DNA from: Pseudomonas sp. P8_241 | GTDB taxonomy: Bacteria > Pseudomonadota > Gammaproteobacteria > Pseudomonadales > Pseudomonadaceae | DNA length: 64,000 nucleotides | Direction: 5' to 3' | Assembly (NCBI RefSeq): GCF_034008315.1 | Contig: NZ_CP125377.1 | Coordinates: 4,524,501-4,588,500, forward strand | Part shown: piece by piece, positions 26,994 to 35,253 of the stretch | How positions within the stretch are numbered: position 1 is the first letter of the stretch | Layout: each line of letters begins with the position of its first letter | Notes under the pieces: model-generated | Seen by the model: the letters and a program-made list of their open reading frames with translations, nothing else | The model's database searches: none | Told to the model about the DNA's origin: nothing | Program-made: the position numbers and the translations under genes

Positions 26994-27941
26994 TCAGGCC
27001 ATGTACAGGATCACCAGATCGTTGATCACCGACGGCCGGTCCTGGCCCACCACATGGGTGTTGAGCTCCAGGGTCAGCTGGGTGCCACGGGCCTGGATGT
27101 CGACTTTTTTCACCCGGGCCCGCGCATGGATGCGCGAGCCGGCCGGTACCGGTGCCGGGAAGCGCAGGCGATCGGAGCCGTAGTTGATCTGGGTGGTGAA
27201 GCCGCTGATTTCGAAGCTCAGCGCCAGTTTCATCCGTGATTGCAACACCTGCACCAGCGCACCGTGGGCGATGGTGCCGCCGAACGGACTTTGCAGGCGC
27301 GCCCGCTCCGGATCGGTATGGATCCAGTAATCGTCGCCCGACAACCGGGCAAAGTCGTCGATCAGCGCCTGGTCGACCACCACCACATTGCTCCAGTCGC
27401 TGAACTGTTCGCTGACCAGCGCCTGCAAGGCCGGACCATCGTTGAGGTCGACCTGCCGGGCGGCCGGTTGCTCTGCAACAGGCGCCGGTTCGCTGTCCTG
27501 CGCGGGCAGCGGCTCAAGGCCCGGCGCATCCTTGTCGACCCCGGTGAAGCGCAGCAGGCGGTTGCCCTTGGCATCGACTTCGGCGAACACCGGCTGCAAG
27601 GGCATACCGATGCGGATTTCGTGTTCCTCAAGGCCAACCAGGTTGGTGTTGATGCGCACGCCTTCAGCCAACTCGACCACCGCGAGTTTCTGCGGCATCT
27701 CATCAATGAAGTCGGGCAAGGTCGCAATGCGCGTCACGGTATAGCTGTACAGCGTCGCGGCGCCGTTGACTTCGCGCCACGCCAGGTCATGTTCCAGGCA
27801 CACCGTGCAGTGCCGGCGCGGGTAGAAGTTCCAGTGCGCACAGGCATTGCATTGCTGGATCAACAGGCGGCGAGCCTTCAGGCCCTCCCAGAACGGCGCG
27901 GAGATCTGCGTCGCGACCGGCATCGGTTTGTTGTTGGACAT
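26994..27941 (-). CDS. DUF35-MaoC fusion (Zn-ribbon/OB-fold plus enoyl-CoA hydratase); side-chain hydratase/aldolase subunit candidate
   Basis: 315 residues. The N-terminal DUF35 domain has a zinc ribbon with Cys31, Cys34, Cys45 and Cys48, then an OB fold to about 135. A Pro/Ala-rich linker (140-162) leads to a MaoC hot-dog domain with the hydratase pair Asp203/His208 in SGDDYWIHTD. In mycobacteria and bile-acid degraders DUF35 domains partner thiolase-like Ltp aldolases, and MaoC domains hydrate the side-chain enoyl-CoA. The gene follows the thiolase-like gene by 4 nt, so hydration and retro-aldol cleavage may be coupled here. The domain order is the reverse of the MaoC-DUF35 protein at 61727. 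The steps correspond to Shy1/Sal1 of Pseudomonas Chol1 as I recall them. Confidence 0.82.
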   Translation of the reverse strand: MSNNKPMPVATQISAPFWEGLKARRLLIQQCNACAHWNFYPRRHCTVCLEHDLAWREVNGAATLYSYTVTRIATLPDFIDEMPQKLAVVELAEGVRINTNLVGLEEHEIRIGMPLQPVFAEVDAKGNRLLRFTGVDKDAPGLEPLPAQDSEPAPVAEQPAARQVDLNDGPALQALVSEQFSDWSNVVVVDQALIDDFARLSGDDYWIHTDPERARLQSPFGGTIAHGALVQVLQSRMKLALSFEISGFTTQINYGSDRLRFPAPVPAGSRIHARARVKKVDIQARGTQLTLELNTHVVGQDRPSVINDLVILYMA

Positions 27942-27945
27942 GTGC

Positions 27946-29157
27946 TTATGCTCCCTGAAGTATCAATGCGCCCTGCTCACTCATCACGCCGCCGGTGCCG
28001 GAGACGTAGACACTGTCGCAGCGACCCAGTTGGCGTTCACCGGCGGTGCCGGCGATCTGCGTCACCGCCTCGATCACCTGGCTCATGCCACCGGCCGAGG
28101 CCGACTGACCGAAACTCAGTTGCCCGCCATGGGTGTTCATCGGGAAATCCCCGCGCCAGGTCAGGTCGTGTTCGCGCACGAACGCCATGCCCTCGCCCTT
28201 GGCGCAGAAACCGGCATCTTCCAGGGTCAGCAAGGTGGTGATGGTGTAGCAGTCGTAGATCTGCGCGGCATCGACGTCCTTGGGCTTGAGCCCGGCCATG
28301 GCAAAGGCGCGCTGGGAAGCCGGGCCAATCGGCGTGTGCAGCATGTCCTCGGCATAGGACGGCGACTTGAAGGCCAGGTGCTCGCCAAACCCGGTAATGA
28401 AGGCCGGACGTTTGCGTGCCCGCGCCGCCACTTCCTTGTTGGTGATGATCAGGGCAGCGCCACCGGCCACCGGCATGACGATTTCCAGGACATGCAAGGG
28501 ATCGGCGACCATCTTGCTGGCCAGCACTTGCTCGATGGTCAACGGCTGGCCGTAGAACATCGCTTGCGGGTTGGCCAGGGCGTTGGTGCGCTGATCAACG
28601 GCGATCTTGGCCATGGCCCGCTGGTCGTAGTCGTACTGGGCGGCATAACGCTGGGCAATCATCGCGTAGCCGGTGTTCTGGCCCATGTGCCCGTAAGGCA
28701 GGTCGAACTCGGCTTCAGGTGCGCCGAATGCCGTGCTGTGGCCGCCAAATCGCATGGACCGGGCCATCCAGCCAGGATCCTCATCAGGCCCCAACGGCGC
28801 CATGCGAGCGGGAATAACGCACAGCACGGCCTGGCACAGTCCCAGTTCGATGGCGGCGGCGGCGCGCCAAACCATGCCCACCGACGTACAGCCACCCAGG
28901 TCCACCACTTCAGCGAAGTTCAGGCGCAGGCCCAGGTATTCGGCGGCCATCGCCGGTACGAACACCGAGGCTTCATGAAAATGCGGGCCGTTGATCACCA
29001 GCCCGTCGAGGTCCGAGGCCTTGAGCCCGGCATCGCGCAGGGCCTGGGCCGCCAGATCGGCGACTTGCTCAAGGTGAAACATCTTGGGTGCGGTCGAATA
29101 TTTCTCCGGTTTGTATTGTGCGCTGCCAACAATGGCCGCGTGCCCTTTGAGCCCCAT
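27946..29157 (-). CDS. Thiolase-like (SCPx/Ltp-type) protein, probable side-chain aldolase of the first cycle
   Basis: A 403-residue thiolase-fold protein of the lipid-transfer-protein branch. VDLGGCTSVGMVWRAAAA lies near residues 85-102, IYDCYTITTLLTLEDAGFC in the second half, and NTHGGQLSFGQSASAGGM near the C-terminus. Relatives such as Ltp2 catalyse retro-aldol cleavage of 3-hydroxyacyl-CoA steroid side chains rather than thiolysis. It is paired with the DUF35-MaoC gene, as Ltp2 is with ChsH2. A second, more Ltp2-like paralogue is at 58998-60176. I infer that this one handles the longer (C24) side chain. A true thiolase cannot be excluded by eye. Confidence 0.8.
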   Translation of the reverse strand: MGLKGHAAIVGSAQYKPEKYSTAPKMFHLEQVADLAAQALRDAGLKASDLDGLVINGPHFHEASVFVPAMAAEYLGLRLNFAEVVDLGGCTSVGMVWRAAAAIELGLCQAVLCVIPARMAPLGPDEDPGWMARSMRFGGHSTAFGAPEAEFDLPYGHMGQNTGYAMIAQRYAAQYDYDQRAMAKIAVDQRTNALANPQAMFYGQPLTIEQVLASKMVADPLHVLEIVMPVAGGAALIITNKEVAARARKRPAFITGFGEHLAFKSPSYAEDMLHTPIGPASQRAFAMAGLKPKDVDAAQIYDCYTITTLLTLEDAGFCAKGEGMAFVREHDLTWRGDFPMNTHGGQLSFGQSASAGGMSQVIEAVTQIAGTAGERQLGRCDSVYVSGTGGVMSEQGALILQGA

Positions 29158-29250
29158 AGTGCCTCCATGCCGAAGCGTTACGCTGCGGCGTTTTCCAGGT
29201 TGTTTTGAAGGTCCGGGCGCAGCAGAGCTGCCCGGACCTCGAGTCGTCGA

Positions 29251-30918
29251 TCAGAAGGTGTATTTCATCGAGAACGTGGCGTAGTCGCGGTCGGCGAACG
29301 GACGATCGATCGGGTCGGCTTCACCCAGGTAGCTGATGTATTTCAAACCGAGCTCCAGGTTGCCCAGGTATTTGAAGGTCGTGCCCATGCTCAGGCGTCG
29401 GTCACCGGCGACGCCGGAGATGCTTCCGGCCATGGGCGTGGAGCCACTGAAGACGTTGGAGAAGCTGAAGGGGACTTCCAGATCCCAGCCTTGGAAAACT
29501 CCCGGATAACTGAACGATGCGCCCACGGTGTAGGCGCTGGAAGACTTGGTGCGGTAGCCCGCGGCGGTACTGTAGGTGTAGTCATCGGAAGGGGCCACTA
29601 GAGGTGCCAGGGTAGGCAGAAGGTTCACGCCTTGCAGGTTGGGCGCCGCCGAAGTGGACTCGACGCTGTCGACCTGCACGCGGATGATTTCGGCAGTCAG
29701 GCTGGTCTGGCTGGCCCAGGGGCGGTCCCCCAGGATACGGATCGCAGACAACTGCATTTGCTGGCCTTTGCCCTTGGCCGGTACAGCGCCAAGGCCGGTA
29801 TTGACCATCACCGGCGCACCATCGCGGTACGACCATTCGGCGCCGACCTGGGTGTCGCCAAGCTTGGTCGAGGCGCTGATGCCGGTCAGCTTGATGTCTT
29901 CGAAATACTTGATCTCGTAGCCATTGCTGACGAAGGCGTTGCGGCCACCGCCCACCGGCAAGGCGTTGTAGCCGACCAGTGCGGTGGCCGGGTTCTTGTC
30001 GTGGTAGTTGACGTGAAACAGCGAGAGCTCGAGGGCCGGGACCGGGCGGTAGCGCATCTGCACGCCCCACTGGCCACCATCACTCGGATCATCAGTGCCG
30101 CGGTAGGCGATCTTCTGGCCGTTGGCGTAGATAAACTCGCGACCTGGCCCGACCACGTCGCTGCCCGACAGGTAGCTGCCCACCGGCGGCAGTTCGGTGC
30201 CCTTCCATTCGTACTGCACGTACGCACCGAAGGTCAGCTGGGGGTTCAATCGGAACGAACCGGAGAACTGGCCCACCGGCAAGAGGATTTCCTTGACCTC
30301 GACTCCCGGCTGCGAGGCTTTTACCGCGTCGGAAGGGTTTTGTACGCCGTTAACGCCCGGATAGAACAGACTCTCGCCCCAGGACTCGATGTGCCGCCCG
30401 GCCTTGACGTCGAGCATGGTGTCGTTGTCAAAGCGCCAGCCGCTGAACACATACACATCCAGCAGTTTGCTGCGACCGCCGCTGTAGTAGCGGGTGTCAC
30501 TGGTGAACTCGTCATTGCTGCCGTTTTTGTTCACGGTGGCGGGCGAGTCGTTATCGTTCTCCCGATGATAGACGTCGTCGTAGAAGGTACTGCCGCGCAC
30601 CACGGCGCCGTAGTTGTCCTTGCGCAGGATCATTTCGGCCAGCGCGCCCACGCGGTTGGTGGTCAGGCTGCCACTGTCGAAGTTGCGGTTGGCATCGTCG
30701 GCGTTGACCGTCAGCAAGCGATCGCTCTGACTGCCCGTGCGCACGCCGATGCCGTAGCTGGTGGTCACCGACCAGTCGATTGTCGCGCCGTTGTCGAACT
30801 CGAACGTATCACCGGCCCACACCGGTGTGGACACCAGTGCAATGGCTGCCGCCAGGCTACTGACCTGGAATGCGCTCGAACCGATGACCGTAGAGTTATT
30901 GTTGTTTTTGTTGATCAC
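29251..30918 (-). CDS. DUF1302 family outer-membrane protein, copy 2
   Basis: 555 residues from GTG 30918, chosen because GAGGAG lies 7 nt upstream. A further in-frame TTG at 30939 lacks such a site. The signal peptide (LAAAIALVSTPVWA|GD) is preceded by an unusual run of Asn (NKNNNNS). The C-terminus ends in YTF like copy 1, and both copies share GSLxxNR, FYDDVY..N.NDSP and RLSMGTTFKYLGNLELG-type strands. It is predicted to be an outer-membrane pore or binding protein for the hydrophobic substrate. It lies 67 nt after the metallo-beta-lactamase gene in the operon started by the OYE gene. Confidence 0.85.
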   Translation of the reverse strand: MINKNNNNSTVIGSSAFQVSSLAAAIALVSTPVWAGDTFEFDNGATIDWSVTTSYGIGVRTGSQSDRLLTVNADDANRNFDSGSLTTNRVGALAEMILRKDNYGAVVRGSTFYDDVYHRENDNDSPATVNKNGSNDEFTSDTRYYSGGRSKLLDVYVFSGWRFDNDTMLDVKAGRHIESWGESLFYPGVNGVQNPSDAVKASQPGVEVKEILLPVGQFSGSFRLNPQLTFGAYVQYEWKGTELPPVGSYLSGSDVVGPGREFIYANGQKIAYRGTDDPSDGGQWGVQMRYRPVPALELSLFHVNYHDKNPATALVGYNALPVGGGRNAFVSNGYEIKYFEDIKLTGISASTKLGDTQVGAEWSYRDGAPVMVNTGLGAVPAKGKGQQMQLSAIRILGDRPWASQTSLTAEIIRVQVDSVESTSAAPNLQGVNLLPTLAPLVAPSDDYTYSTAAGYRTKSSSAYTVGASFSYPGVFQGWDLEVPFSFSNVFSGSTPMAGSISGVAGDRRLSMGTTFKYLGNLELGLKYISYLGEADPIDRPFADRDYATFSMKYTF

Positions 30919-30985
30919 ACTGATTCTCCTCAATGACAACCGGCTGGCTGCCTGGAATGTTCAACACTGCTGCCCTGCCGTGCGC

Positions 30986-32071
30986 TCAAAACACTCTGAG
31001 CGGGTTAACAGCGCACGCTCCCCTTACAGCACGCCGGTAGCGATATCGCCCCCGGTCCTCCTCCCGCTCCAGCGACCCTTCGGCCACCAGGTAGTTGGCA
31101 TGGGCCAACGTTTCGCCAAGCGCCATCAGTTCGTCGAAACGACCCGACAGCCTGGGAAACAACACAGCCATCAGTTCGAGCACGGTGCGCGGCTCGTCAC
31201 AGTTGGCCAGCATCAGCGCCAGATGCCCGTGGTGATGGGCTTCCAGCTGATCCAGGCGCTGATGCAAATTGAAGAACGGCCGCTCGTGCGCCGGCAGCAC
31301 CAGCACGCTGTCGGGCAGGCTGCGCAAGTGCTCGATGGAGTCGAGCCAGTCGCGCAACGGATTGGCCAGCGGTTCTATGGCATGCACGCCGACGGTGGAG
31401 GTGATGCGCGGCAACACCTGGTCGCCGGAGATCAGCAAGCCGTCATCGGCGGCGTACAGGCAGGCATGCTCCGGCGAGTGACCTCGACCGATGACCACCT
31501 GCCAGGTACGGCCGCCAATATTCAGCAGGCTGCCCTCGTGCAAACGGCGGTAATGGTTCAGCGGCGCAGGCAGAAAATGCGCATTGCTCATGACCGCGAA
31601 CATCTCGCGGCTTTGATCGTCAGCCACGCCGGCCTTGCGATAGAAATCGAGAAAGTCCCAGCCCGGGGGTTGATCGGCGGGAAACCTGATGTGCAACGAA
31701 TGGAACTCGCTGGTGGTCATGTACACCGGGCAGTGAAAACGCTCGGAAAGCCACGCGGCGACCCCGGCATGGTCGGAGTGAAAATGGGTGCAGACCACCG
31801 CCAGCAGCGGCAGCCCGCCACACACTTCACCCAGCACCCGATCCCAGACCTCGCGGGTCTGATCGGTGTTCATGCCGGTGTCCACCACCACCCAGCCGTC
31901 GGTATGGCGCAGCAGATAGAGGTTGATGTGGTCCAGGCGAAACGGCAGCGGCATGCGCAACCACCACACGCCCGGCGCCACTTCGCGCACCTGCCCGGAA
32001 TCGGGCGCCTGCGGCCAGGGATAACGCAGGCCGTCGCGCAGTTCGTGACCGTTAGTGTCGAGATCAGCCAT
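30986..32071 (-). CDS. Metallo-beta-lactamase-fold hydrolase
   Basis: 361 residues. The metal motif THFHSDH is at 95-101 (His96, His98, Asp100, His101), further ligands are likely in GRGHSPEHACLY (around 205) and LLISGDQVLP, and a C-terminal helical extension contains AHERPFF and HHHGHL. This looks like the glyoxalase II/thioesterase-like subgroup with an added C-terminal domain. It overlaps the end of the CoA ligase by 8 nt, so it is translationally coupled to it. Hydrolysis of a steroid-CoA thioester or lactone is plausible but not shown by the sequence. Confidence 0.8.
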   Translation of the reverse strand: MADLDTNGHELRDGLRYPWPQAPDSGQVREVAPGVWWLRMPLPFRLDHINLYLLRHTDGWVVVDTGMNTDQTREVWDRVLGEVCGGLPLLAVVCTHFHSDHAGVAAWLSERFHCPVYMTTSEFHSLHIRFPADQPPGWDFLDFYRKAGVADDQSREMFAVMSNAHFLPAPLNHYRRLHEGSLLNIGGRTWQVVIGRGHSPEHACLYAADDGLLISGDQVLPRITSTVGVHAIEPLANPLRDWLDSIEHLRSLPDSVLVLPAHERPFFNLHQRLDQLEAHHHGHLALMLANCDEPRTVLELMAVLFPRLSGRFDELMALGETLAHANYLVAEGSLEREEDRGRYRYRRAVRGACAVNPLRVF

Positions 32072-33917
32072 GGTCGGCCACCACGAAAGGTCTCAGGCCG
32101 GCGCGCGCCAGCGCTTCTTGCGAATAGGGCACATAAGTGCGGGCCTGTTCGTCGCGGATCAACAGCGGATCGCTGCAACGGGTCGGGCAGTAGCCCTGTC
32201 GCTGCAGATCGACCTTGCGCAGCTTGAAGCTGGCGGTCAGGTCAGCCGACTGGGTGACACGCACGAACACCGGGGCCGCGTAGCGCGGCAGGCGAGCTTC
32301 GGTGAGGGCGTACAGGGCGGCCGGATCGAACACTTGATCCGCTTGCATCAACACCGCGGCCATACCGGCGCGACCTTCATTGCCCGGCACCTGGACGCCA
32401 TAGATATTGATCAGTTCCAGGCCCGCCAGATCGCCCAGGGCGTCCGCCACTTCGAGGGTCGACACGTTCTCGCTCTTCCAGCGATAGGTATCGCCGATGC
32501 GATCGACGAAGTAGCAGTAACCGTCGGCGTCCTCGCGCAGCAAGTCGCCGGAACTCCAGTAGGCATCACCCTGGCGGAACACATTGCGGCGGATTTTGCT
32601 CTCGGTTGCCTCAGCCGAGGTGTAGCCCTCGAAACGCCCGCCACCGATCTCAGGGTGATCGACGATAAAGCCCATGGCCTCGCCGACCTCGCCCACGTTG
32701 CAGACTTGATAGAAACCGTTTTCGTCCCGGGGATGACAGTCGTTTTCGATGTCGTAACGCACCAGCCGCAGGTTGGTTTTATTCCAGTCCGGCACCCGTC
32801 CACAGGAACCGAAATAGTTGTCGACGTTGATCACCGCAGCATTGGCTTCGGTAGCGCCCCAGCCCTCGAACACCTGGATCGGGCCGAAGCGCTCCAGCCA
32901 GCGTTGCCAGGAGTCCGGCGACAGTCCGGCACCGAGCATGCAGCGCAGGCTGTGCTCGCGCTCGCCCGCTCGCACCGGCTGGTTGAGCAGGTAGCGGCAG
33001 ATCTCGCCGATGTACTGGAAGATGCTGATCTGATGCCGTGCCACGTCGTTCCAGAACTCGCGCACGCTGAACTTGCGGCGTACCACGATGGCCGCACCGG
33101 CACACAGCGCGGTAGAAGTCACCGACGTGGCCGCGGCACCGTGGTAGAGCGGCAGGCAGCAATAGAACACATCATCGCAGGTGACTTGCAGGGTGGTGTG
33201 CATCACATCGCCCGACGACATCCAGCGCATGTGGCTGTAGCGCGCGGCCTTGGGCAAGCCGGTGGTGCCCGAGGTGAAGATCAACAGCGTCGGCGTCTGC
33301 GCATCGATGTGCGCACGGATATCCCGGGGGAACGGTGTGCGCGGGGCTTTCTCCAGGCGTGCATCGAAATGCCCGTCGACACCCTTGGGCAGCGCTCCCG
33401 TCCAGGGGTTTTCTGCATCGCGCAGCAGCCAGCACGGCAGGTCTGGAAAACCTTCGGTGGCCTGCACATTGGCCAGGCACTCTTCGCCGATCACCAACGC
33501 CTTGGCCTCGGTGACCTGCAACGCATGCAGCAGGGGGCGGCCGCTGACCTGAGTGTTGATGAAGGCCACCACCACCCCGAGCTTGACCAGGCCAAACCAG
33601 GTGCAGAAAAACGCCGGACGGTTTTCCATGGCCAGGGCGCAGACATCACCAGCGCGCAGTCCATTGGCATAAAAGGTGTGGGCCATCTGATTGGCTCGCG
33701 CATCCACCTCGGAGTAACTCAGGGTCTGCTCGCCATAGATCAGGAACGTGCGCTCACCCTGTTCGCTCGCCTGTTGTTCCAGGCGATCGGCCAGGGTGTA
33801 GTGGTCGCCCGGCTTGATCAGCCCGGCGGCGGCCGAGCGCTGGTCGAGCAACGCCTGGGTCTGCTCCCGAGATACGGGAGCGGTCGGCAGCACGTGCTTC
33901 AAATCGTTGAGGTTCAT
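32064..33917 (-). CDS. Acyl-CoA synthetase of the FATP/bile-acid-CoA-ligase type, paralogue 1
   Basis: 617 residues. The AMP-binding P-loop LLIFTSGTTGLPKAA lies near residue 215, EGWGATEAN in the middle, and SGDLLREDADGYCYFVDRIG with DTYRWKSENVST near the C-terminus. The last pattern is characteristic of the FATP/very-long-chain and bile-acid CoA ligase branch. It is highly similar along its length to the protein at 37187-39049. Expected reaction: ATP-dependent CoA activation of the steroid side-chain carboxylate (StdA1/StdA2-type activity in bile-acid degraders). The ATG overlaps the OYE stop (ATGA), and the MBL-fold gene overlaps its 3' end, so the three genes are co-translated. Confidence 0.83.
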   Translation of the reverse strand: MNLNDLKHVLPTAPVSREQTQALLDQRSAAAGLIKPGDHYTLADRLEQQASEQGERTFLIYGEQTLSYSEVDARANQMAHTFYANGLRAGDVCALAMENRPAFFCTWFGLVKLGVVVAFINTQVSGRPLLHALQVTEAKALVIGEECLANVQATEGFPDLPCWLLRDAENPWTGALPKGVDGHFDARLEKAPRTPFPRDIRAHIDAQTPTLLIFTSGTTGLPKAARYSHMRWMSSGDVMHTTLQVTCDDVFYCCLPLYHGAAATSVTSTALCAGAAIVVRRKFSVREFWNDVARHQISIFQYIGEICRYLLNQPVRAGEREHSLRCMLGAGLSPDSWQRWLERFGPIQVFEGWGATEANAAVINVDNYFGSCGRVPDWNKTNLRLVRYDIENDCHPRDENGFYQVCNVGEVGEAMGFIVDHPEIGGGRFEGYTSAEATESKIRRNVFRQGDAYWSSGDLLREDADGYCYFVDRIGDTYRWKSENVSTLEVADALGDLAGLELINIYGVQVPGNEGRAGMAAVLMQADQVFDPAALYALTEARLPRYAAPVFVRVTQSADLTASFKLRKVDLQRQGYCPTRCSDPLLIRDEQARTYVPYSQEALARAGLRPFVVADHG

Positions 33918-34999
33918 TGCGCCACCTCCCGGGCAATCCCTTGATGGGCGGTGTAATCCGAATAGCCCACCGGCCCCGGCGTATAGAGGGTCTTGCGGTC
34001 GAAGCCACTGAGCGGCAGGCCACGCTGCAAGCGCGCCACCAGATCGGGGTTGGCTATAAAGTGACGGCCGAACGACACAGCAGCCCCCTCGCCCGACGCG
34101 AGAGCGGCACTGGCCGAAGGACCGTCGAAACCATCGTTGAGAATCAATGCATGAGGGCTGTGCCGACGTGCCAGGGCGAACGCATCAAGCTCTGCCAGTG
34201 GCGAGCGCATAATGTGCAGGTAGGCCAGATCCAACGGCGCCACGGCTTCGCATAACGCCGCCGCCGTGGCCGCCGGATCGCAGTCGTCGATGTCGTTGTA
34301 GGGGTTGCCGGGGCACTGGCGAAAGCCGACGCGCCCGGCGCCGATCGCAGCAGCCATGGCCTCGATCACTTCCTTGGCAAAACGCACCCGCCCGGTCACA
34401 TCGCCACCGTAGGCATCGTTGCGCCGGTTACTGCCGGATGCCAGAAACTGCATCGGCAGATAGCCGCTGGTGCAGTGCAACTCGACGCCGTCGAAGCCGG
34501 CCAGGCGCGCATTCAACGCGGCCTGGCGATAGTCTTCGATAACCTCGTCAATACCTTGCAAGGTCAGCGCCTGTGGCTCATCGGTGTCCACCAGGCCGGC
34601 AGTGTCGCTGAACACCTGGGTGCGAGCGCGCAATGCCGAAGGTGCCACCGTGGCAGCCCCGGCAGGTTTGTTGTGGCGGCTGGCGGCGCGGCCGACGTGC
34701 ATCAGCTGCAGGACGATGCGCCCGCCCTCGGCGTGCACCGCCTCGGTGACCCGCTGCCAGCCGACGATCTGCTCGTCGCTGTAGATCGCCGGGGTGCGAC
34801 AATAGCCAAGGCCGCTGGCAGAAGGCGCGGTCCCCTCGGCCACGATCAACCCGGCGCTGGCACGCTGGCGATAATATTCGACCATATCGCCGCCAGGTAC
34901 CGCATCGGCAAGGGCACGGCTGCGGGTCATGGGGGCCATGACGATGCGGTTGGCCAGTTGCAGTTCGCCCAGGGCGATCGGCTCGAACAAGACGCTCAT
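33914..34999 (-). CDS. Old Yellow Enzyme family oxidoreductase with an altered active-site motif
   Basis: A 361-residue FMN barrel of the OYE/NemA class (NRIVMAPMTRSRA at 17-29, QLMHVGRAA at about 98-106, NRRNDAYGGD at 191-200, AAVSFGRHFIANPDLV near the C-terminus). In OYE enzymes the carbonyl-binding pair is His-X-X-Asn/His before GYL. Here it reads HCTSGYL, so His175 and Tyr180 are kept but the second residue is Ser178, which is unusual. OYE-type enzymes that act on the delta-4 bond of 3-ketosteroids have been described in bile-acid degraders, as I recall; such a reaction would fit. It is the first gene of the leftward operon reading into the CoA ligase, with a perfect operator 117 nt upstream. 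Confidence 0.82.
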   Translation of the reverse strand: MSVLFEPIALGELQLANRIVMAPMTRSRALADAVPGGDMVEYYRQRASAGLIVAEGTAPSASGLGYCRTPAIYSDEQIVGWQRVTEAVHAEGGRIVLQLMHVGRAASRHNKPAGAATVAPSALRARTQVFSDTAGLVDTDEPQALTLQGIDEVIEDYRQAALNARLAGFDGVELHCTSGYLPMQFLASGSNRRNDAYGGDVTGRVRFAKEVIEAMAAAIGAGRVGFRQCPGNPYNDIDDCDPAATAAALCEAVAPLDLAYLHIMRSPLAELDAFALARRHSPHALILNDGFDGPSASAALASGEGAAVSFGRHFIANPDLVARLQRGLPLSGFDRKTLYTPGPVGYSDYTAHQGIAREVAQ

Positions 35000-35115
35000 T
35001 TCAATTCCTCAGCTTCTTATTGTTTTCTGGCTGTCGCAGGGCTTGCCACAACGTGGGCAAGCACTGACATGCCAGCGAATACGGGCTGAATGATTGACGT
35101 TGAGCGCAAGCGAAA

Positions 35116-35133
35116 CATCGTCCGACAAGACTA
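35116..35133 (-). promoter_or_regulatory. Regulon motif copy 8, CATCGTCCGACAAGACTA
   Basis: Perfect consensus, directed to the OYE operon (34999 leftward). AATCAT (4 of 6) starts 21 nt downstream. Confidence 0.78.
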
Positions 35134-35175
35134 GGTCGGCGAACGTGCAGGACGGCTTGTCTGCAAACTCAAAAA

Positions 35176-35193
35176 TGGTCTGAACGGACGATG
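35176..35193 (+). promoter_or_regulatory. Regulon motif copy 9, TGGTCTGAACGGACGATG
   Basis: Identical to copy 2. It points rightward to the MFS gene, with GAGCAT starting 21 nt downstream. The motif includes an ATG in frame with the MFS gene that should not be taken as its start. Confidence 0.75.
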
Positions 35194-35253
35194 AGAAAAT
35201 ACCGTGACGAGCTGAGCATCGCGTCAACCAGAACAAAACCGGGAGCACCCGCA

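Noticed and set aside
32055..33944. A 629-codon plus-strand open frame
   Set aside because: It lies exactly opposite the bile-acid-type CoA ligase, which has all family motifs. A shadow frame.
35191..35193. ATG as the start of the MFS transporter
   Set aside because: It is part of the 18-bp operator and has no ribosome site. GTG 35254 has GGGAG at the right distance and gives a normal N-terminus.
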